Below are positions 57,401-64,000 of a stretch of 64,000 nucleotides of DNA, in pieces. The stretch's first letter is position 1; every line of letters begins with the position of its first letter. Origin of the DNA: Siphonodentalium dalli (Eukaryota > Mollusca > Scaphopoda > Gadilida > Siphonodentaliidae); assembly GCA_032622095.1 (NCBI GenBank), contig CP136062.1, forward strand, positions 124,001 through 188,000, in the 5' to 3' direction. The notes under the pieces are model-generated. The model searched no databases. It was not told the DNA's origin and worked only from the letters and a program-made list of their open reading frames with translations. A program made the position numbers and the translations under genes.

Positions 57401-60400
57401 TAATTGTGTTGCTGGGTTCAGCTCGCCGTAATTGTGTTCAGCTTGCTGTTATTGTGTGCAGCTTGCTGTAATTGTGTTCAACTCGCTGTTATTGTGTTCA
57501 GCTTGCTGTTATTGTGTTGCTGTGTTCAGCTTGCTGTAATTGTGCTGCTGGGTTCAGCTTGCTGTTATTGTGTTGCTGTGTGCAGCTTGCTGTAATTGTG
57601 TTGCTGGCTTCAGCTTGCTGTAATTGTGTTGCTGGGGCCAGCTTGCTGTTATTGTGTTACTTGTGTTGCTGGGTTCAGCTTGCTGTGATTGTGTTGCTAG
57701 GTTCAGCTGTCTGTAATTGTGTTGCTGGCTTCAGCTTGCTGTTATTGTGTTGCTGGGTTCAGCTTGCTGTAATTGTGTTGCTGGGTTCAGCTTGCTGTTA
57801 TTGTGTTGCTGGGTTCAGCTTGCTGTTATTGTGTTGCTGGGTTCAGCTTGCTGTAATTGTGTTGCTGGGTTCAGCTTGCTGTAATTGTGTTGCTTGGTTC
57901 AGCTTGCTCTAATTGTGTTGCTGGGTTCAGCTTGCTGTAATTGTGTTGCTGGGTTCAGCTTGCTGTTATTGTGTTGCTGGGTTCAGCTTGCTGTAATTGT
58001 GTTGCTTGGTTCAGCTTGTTGTAATTGTGTTGCTGGGTTCAGCTTTCTGTAATTGTGTTGCTGGGTTCAGCTTGCTGTAATTGTGTTGCTTGGTTCAGCT
58101 TGTTGTAATTGTGTTGCTGGGTTCAGCTTGCTGTGATTGTGTTGCTGGGTTCAGGTTGCTGTAATTGTGTTGCTTGGTTCAGCTTGTTGTAATTGTGTTG
58201 CTGGGTTCAGCTTGCTGTAATTGTGTTGCTGGTTTCAGCTTGCTGTGACTGTGTTGCTGGGTTCAGCTTGCTGTTATTGTGTTGCTGGGTTCAGCTTTCT
58301 GTAATTGTGTTGCTGGGTTCAGCTTGCTGTAATTGTGTTGCTGGTTTCAGCTTGCTGTGATTGTGTTGCTGGGTTCAGCTTGATGTTATTGTGTTGCTGG
58401 GTACAGCTTGCTGTAATTGTGTTGCTTGGTTCAGCTTGCTGTTATTGTGTTGCTGGGTTCAGCTTGCTGTAATTTTGTTGCTTGGGTTAGCTTTCTGTTA
58501 TTGTGTTGCTGGGTTAGCTTTCTGTTATTGTGTTGCTGGGTTCAGCTTGCTGTTATTGTGTTGCTGGGTTCAGCATGCTGTAATTGTGTTGCTGGGTTCA
58601 GCTTGCTGTTATTGTGTGCAGCTTGCTGTTATTGTGTGCAACTTGCTGTTATTGTGTGCAGCTTGCTGTTATTGTGTGCAGCTTGCTGTAATTGTGTTGC
58701 TGGGTTCAGCTTGCTGTAATTGTGTTGCTGGGTTCAGCTTCCTGTTATTGTGTGCAGCTTGCTGTTATTGTGTGCAGCTTGCTGTTATTGTGTGCAGCTT
58801 GCTGTAATTGTGTTGCTTGGTTCAGCTTGCTGTTATTGTGTTGCTGGGTTCAGCTTGCTGTAATTGTGTTGCTGTGTTCAGCTTGCTGTTATTGTGTTGC
58901 TGGGTTCAGCTTGCTGTTATTGTGTTGCTGGGTTCAGATTGCTGTAATTGTGTTGCTGTGTTCAGCTTGCTGTGATTGTGTGCAGCTTGCTGTAATTGTG
59001 TTGCTTGGTTCAGCTTGCTGTTATTGTGTTGCTGGGTTCAGCTTGCTGTAATTGTGTTGCTGGGTTCAGCTTGCTTTGATTGTGTTGCTGGGTTCAGCTT
59101 GCTGTAATTGTGTTGCTTGGTTCAGCGTGTTGTAATTGTGTTGCTGGGTTCAGCTTGCTGTGATTGTGTTGCTGGGTTCAGCATGCTGTTATTGTGTTGC
59201 TGGGTTCAGATTTCTGTAATTGTGTTGCTTGGTTCAGCTTGTTGTAATTGTGTTGCTGGGTTCAGCTTGCTGTAATTGTGTTGCTTGGTTCAGCTTGTTG
59301 TTATTGTGTTGCTGGGTTCAGCTTGCTGTGATTGTGTTGCTGGGTTCAGCTTGCTGTAATTGTGTTGCTGGGTTCAGCTTGCTGTGATTGTGTTGCTGGG
59401 TTCAGCTTGTTGTAATTATGTTGCTGGGTTCAGCTTGTTGTAATTGTGTTGCTGGTTTCAGCTTGCTGTAATTGTGTTGCTGGGTTCATCTTGTTGTAAT
59501 TGTGTTGCTGGGTTCAATTTGCTGTAATTGTGTTTCTGGGTTCAGCTTGCTGTTATTGTGTTGCTGGGTTCGGCTTGCTGTTATTGTGTTGCTGGGTTCA
59601 GCTTGCTTTGATTGTGTTGCTGGGTTCAGCTTGCTGTAATTGTGTTGCTTGGTTCAGCTTGTTGTAATTGTGTTGCTGGTTTCAGCTTGCTGTTATTGTG
59701 CTGCTGGGTTCAGCTTGCTGTAATTGTGTTGCTTGGTTCAGCTTGTTGTAATTGTGTTGCTGTGTTCAGCTTGTTGTAATTGTGTTGCTGGGTTCAGCTT
59801 GTTGTAATTGTGTTGCTGGTTTCAGCTTGTTGTAATTGTGTTGCTGGGTTCAGCTTGGTGTAATTGTGTTGCTTGGTTCAGCTTGCTGTGATTGTGTTGC
59901 TGGGTTCAGCTTCCTGTGATTGTGTTGCTGGGTTCAGCTTGATGTAATTGTGTTGCTGGGTTCAGCTTGCTGTTATTGTATTGCTGGGTTCAGCTTGCTT
60001 TGATTGTGTTGCTGGGTTCAGCTTGCTGTAATTGTGTTGCTTGGTTCAGCTTGCTGTAATTGTGTTGCTTGGTTCAGCTTGCTGTAATTGTGTTGCTGGG
60101 TTCAGCTTGCTGTAATTGTGTTGCTGGGTTCAGCTTGCTGTAATTGTGTTGCTGGGTTCAGCTTGCTGTAATTGTGTTGCTGGGTTCAGCTTGCTGTAAT
60201 TGTGTTGCTTGGTTCAGCTTGTTGTAATTGTGTTGCTGGGTACAGCTTGCTGTAATTGTGTTGCTGGGTTCAGCTTGCTGTTATTGTGTTGCTGGGTTCA
60301 GCTTGCTTTGATTGTGTTGCTGGGTTCAGCTTGCTGTAATTGTGTTGCTTGGTTCAGCTTGCTGTAATTGTGTTGCTGGGTTCAGCTTGCTGTAATTGTG

Positions 60401-63400
60401 TTGCTGGGTTCAGCTTGCTGTTATTGTTTTGCTGGGTTCAGCTTGCTGTAAGTGTGTTGCTTGGTTCAGCTTGTTGTAATTGTGTTGCTGTGTTCAGCTT
60501 GCTGTAATTGTGTTGCTGGGTTCAGCTTGCTGTAATTGTGTTGCTTGGTTCAGCTTGTTGTAATTGTGTTGCTGGGTTCAGCTTGCTGTGATTGTGTTGC
60601 TGGGTTCAGCTTGCTGTAATTGTGTTGCTTGGTTCAGCTTGTTGTAATTGTGTAGCTGGGTTCAGCTTGCTGTGATTGTGTTGCTGGGTTCAGCTTGCTG
60701 TAATTGTGTTGCTTGGTTCAGCTTGTTGTAATTGTGTTGCTGTGTTCAGCTTGCTGTGATTGTGTTGCTGGGTTCAGCTTGTTGTAATTGTGTTGCTGGG
60801 TTCAGCTTGCTGTAATTGTGTTGCTGGGTTCAGCTTGCTGTAATTGTTTTGCTGGGTTCAGCTTGCTGTAAGTGTGTTGCTTGGTTCAGCTTGTTGTAAT
60901 TGTGTTGCTGGGTTCAGCTTGCTGTAATTGTGTTGCTGGGTTCAGCTTGCTGTAATTGTGTTGCTTGGTTCAGCTTGTTGTAATTGTGTTGCTGTGTTCA
61001 GCTTGCTGTGATTGTGTTGCTGGGTTCAGCTTGCTGTAATTGTGTTGCTTGGTTCAGCTTGTTGTAATTGTTTTGCTAGGTTCAACTTGCTGTGATTGTG
61101 TTGCTGGGTTCAGCTTGCTGTAATTGTGTTGCTTGGTTCAGCTTGTTGTAATTGTGTTGCTGTATTCAGCTTGCTGTGATTGTGTTGCTGGGTTCAGCTT
61201 GCTGTAATTGTGTTGCTGGGTTCAGCTTGTTGTAATTTTGTTGGTGGTTTCAGCTTGCTGTAATTGTGTTGCTGGTTTCAGCTTGTTGTAATTGTGTTGC
61301 TGGGTTCAGCTTGCTGTAATTATGTTGCTTGGTTCAGCTTGTTGTAATTGTGTTGCTGGGTTCAGCTTGCTGTAATTGTGTTGCTGGTTTGAGCTTGCTG
61401 TGATTGTGTTGCTTGGTTCAGCTTGCTGTTATTGTGTTGCTGGGTTCAGCTTGCTGTAATTGTGTTGCTTGGTTCAGCTTGTTGTTATTGTGTTGCTGGG
61501 TTCAGCTTGCTGTGATTGTGTTGCTTGGTTCAGCTTGCTGTAATTGTGTTGCTGGGTTCAGCTTGCTGTAATTGTGTTGCTGGTTTGAGCTTGCTGTGAT
61601 TGTGTTGCTGGGTTCAGCTTGCTGTTATTGTGTTGCTGGGTTCAGCTTGCTGTTATTGTGTTGCTGGGTTCAGCTTGCTGTTATTGTGTTGCTGGGTTCA
61701 GCTTGCTTTGATTGTGTTGCTGGGTTCAGCTTGCTGTAATTGTGTTGCTTGGTTCAGCTTGCTGTAATTGTGTTGCTGGGTTCAGCTTGCTGTAATTGTG
61801 TTGCTGGGTTCAGCTTGCTGTTATTGTTTTGCTGGGTTCAGCTTGCTGTAAGTGTGTTGCTTGGTTCAGCTTGTTGTAATTGTGCTGCTGTGTTCAGCTT
61901 GCTGTAATTGTGTTGCTGGGTTTAGCTTGCTGTAATTGTGTTGCTTGGTTCAGCTTGTTGTAATTGTGTTGCTGGGTTCAGCTTGCTGTGATTGTGTTGC
62001 TGGGTTCAGCTTGCTGTAATTGTGTTGCTTGTTCAGCTTGTTGTAATTGTGTAGCTGGGTTCAGCTTGCTGTGATTGTGTTGCTGGGTTCAGCTTGCTGT
62101 AATTGTGTTGCTTGGTTCAGCTTGTTGTAATTGTGTTGCTGTGTTCAGCTTGCTGTGATTGTGTTGCTGGGTTCAGCTTGTTGTAATTGTGTTGCTGGGT
62201 TCAGCTTGCTGTAATTGTGTTGCTGGGTTCAGCTTGCTGTTATTGTTTTGCTGGGTTCAGCTTGCTGTAAGTGTGTTGCTTGGTTCAGCTTGTTGTAATT
62301 GTGTTGCTGGGTTCAGCTTGCTGTAATTGTGTTGCTGGGTTCAGCTTGCTGTAATTGTGTTGCTTGGTTCAACTTGTTGTAATTGTGTTGCTGTGTTCAG
62401 CTTGCTGTGATTGTGTTGCTGGGTTCAGCTTGCTGTAATTGTGTTGCTTGTTTCAGCTTGTTGTAATTGTGTTGCTGGGTTCAGCTTGCTGTAATTGTGT
62501 TGCTTGGTTCAGCTTGTTGTAATTGTGTTGCTGGGTTCAGCTTGCTGTAATTGTGTTGCTGGTTTCAGCTTGCTGTGATTGTGTTGCTTGGTTCAGCTTG
62601 CTGTTATTGTGTTGCTGGGTTTCAGCTTGCTGTAATTGTGTTGCTTGGTTCAGCTTGTTGTTATTGTGTTGCTGGGTTCAGCTTGATGTGATTGTGTTGC
62701 TTGGTTCAGCTTGTTGTAATTGTGTTGCTGGGTTCAGCTTGCTGTGATTGTGTTGCTGGGTTCAGCTTGCTGTAATTGTGTTGCTGGGTTCAGCTTGCTG
62801 TAATTGTGTTGCTGGTTTCAGCTTGCTGTGATTGTGTTGCTGGGTTCAGCTTGCTGTTATTGTGTTGCTGGGTTCAGCTTGCTGTAATTGTGTTGCTGGG
62901 TTCAGCTTGCTGTTATTGTGTTGCTGGGTTCAGCTTGCTTTGATTGTGTTGCTGGGTTCAGCTTGCTGTAATTGTGTTGCTTGGTTCAGCTTGCTGTAAT
63001 TGTGTTGCTGGGTTCAGCTTGCTGTTATTGTGTTGCTGGGTTCAGCTTGCTGTAATTGTGTTGCTTGGTTCAGCTTGCTGTTATTGTGTTCAGCTTGCTG
63101 TAATTGTGTTGCTTGGTTCAGCTTGCTGTAATTGTGTTGCTGGGTTCAGCTGTCTGTTATTGTGTGCAGCTTGCTGTTATTGTGTGCAACTTGCTGTTAT
63201 TGTGTGCAGCTTGCTGTTATTGTGTGCAGCTTGCTGTAATTATGTTGCTGTGTTCAGCTTGCTGTAATTGTGTTGCTGGGTTCAGCTTGCTGTTATTGTG
63301 TGCAGCTTGCTGTTATTGTGTGCAGCTTGCTGTAGTTGTGTTGCTTGGTTCAGCTTGCTGTTATTGTGTTGCTGGGTTCAGCTTGCTGTAATTGTGTTGC

Positions 63401-64000
63401 TGGGTTCAGCTTGCTGTTATTGTGTTGCTGGGTTCAGCTTGCTGTTATTGTGTTGCTGGGTTCAGCTTGCTGTTATTATGTTGCTGGGTTCAGCTTGCTG
63501 TAATTGTGTTGCTGGGTTTAGCTTGCTGTGATTGTGTGCAGCTTGCTGTAATTGTGTTGCTTGGTTCAGCTTGCTGTTATTGTGTTGCTGGGTTCAGCTT
63601 GCTGTAATTGTGTTGCTGGGTTCAGCTTGCTGTTATTGTGTTGCTGGGTTCAGCTTGCTGTTATTGTATTGCTGGGTTCAGCTTGATGTAATTGTGTTGC
63701 TGGGTTCAGCTTGCTGTGATTGTGTTGCTGGGTTCAGCTTGCTGTAATTGTGTTGCTGGGTTCAGCTCGCCGTAATTGTGTTCAGCTTGCTGTTATTGTG
63801 TGCAGCTTGCTGTAATTGTGTTCAACTCGCTGTTATTGTGTTCAGCTTGCTGTTATTGTGTTGCTGTGTTCAGCTTGCTGTAATTGTGCTGCTGGGTTCA
63901 GCTTGCTGTTATTGTGTTGCTGTGTGCAGCTTGCTGTAATTGTGTTGCTGGCTTCAGCTTGCTGTAATTGTGTTGCTGGGGCCAGCTTGCTGTTATTGTG
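51458..64000 (+). repeat. 28-bp T/G-rich satellite with a 3,469-bp higher-order repeat
   Basis: The unit is GTTCAGCTTGCTGTAATTGT plus GTTGCTGG (28 bp; 21 of 28 bases are T or G on this strand). Variants: TGTAATT, TGTTATT or TGTGATT; GCTTGC or GCTTGT; CTGGG or CTTGG; and a shortened ~20-bp unit (ATTGTGTGCAGCTTGCTGTT) in clusters near 53340, 56810, 58610 and 63160. 51458-54926 is repeated at 54927-58119 with offset 3,469 and nearly no change, and again from 61271 to the window end (offset 6,344 from copy 2). 58120-61270 is a differently ordered segment. The many short hydrophobic Cys/Leu/Val frames are artefacts of the repeat. Confidence 0.97.

Noticed and set aside
52710-63939. Many Cys/Leu/Val-rich hydrophobic open frames of 60-148 codons
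   Set aside because: They follow the 28-bp repeat, cycle through all three frames (28 is not a multiple of three), end wherever TGTAATT or TGTGATT falls in frame, and recur exactly with the 3,469-bp block.

Overview
The window is animal nuclear DNA: introns with GT..AG boundaries, exons whose phases match, and dense short mobile elements and minisatellites. The protein family and repeat style (foldback MITEs, minisatellites inside mobile elements, a 131-bp repeat carrying TGACCTTGA) suggest a marine invertebrate, most likely a lophotrochozoan such as a bivalve mollusc. The phylum is an inference.

The only gene I can support is on the + strand in the left third. Six exons (472-600, 2941-3138, 9940-10185, 18202-18412, 21103-21284, 21582-21743) join with consistent phases (1,1,1,2,1). 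They encode part of an extracellular mosaic protein: the end of a von Willebrand type D (VWD) domain, an Ig/cadherin-like domain, then EGF-like modules. This is the layout of MUC4/SUSD2/Mesh-type proteins. Neither end of the gene lies in the window as far as I can see. If the next exon lies to the right, the last intron is over 42 kb and is mostly satellite.

Layout. 1-3140: exons 1 and 2, a degenerate acceptor-edge repeat, a 15/25-bp minisatellite and a TIR element. 3140-9940: intron 2, with MITEs, foldbacks, a nested MITE with a TA duplication, a 32-bp array, and a nine-copy 106-bp array that repeats the 3' splice site and first ~35 bp of exon 3. 10186-18201: intron 3, with a 131-bp repeat, a 4.5-kb inverted repeat holding a LINE fragment, an 88-bp array, and an 82/83-bp duplication of the exon 4 splice acceptor. 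18413-25800: a 68-bp array, inverted copies of a hairpin/MITE composite, a 5S rRNA-derived sequence, exons 5 and 6, and mostly featureless intron. 26042-51357: about 25 kb of a 61-bp satellite with 102-bp long variants and higher-order structure. 51358-51457: a 100-N assembly gap. 51458-64000: a T/G-rich 28-bp satellite with a 3,469-bp higher-order repeat.

The most unusual signal is that the 5' edges of at least three of the six recognised exons (1, 3 and 4), with weaker evidence for a fourth (6), are copied upstream of the real exon. In exons 3 and 4 the duplicated block abuts, or contains sequence from, the same mobile hairpin family.
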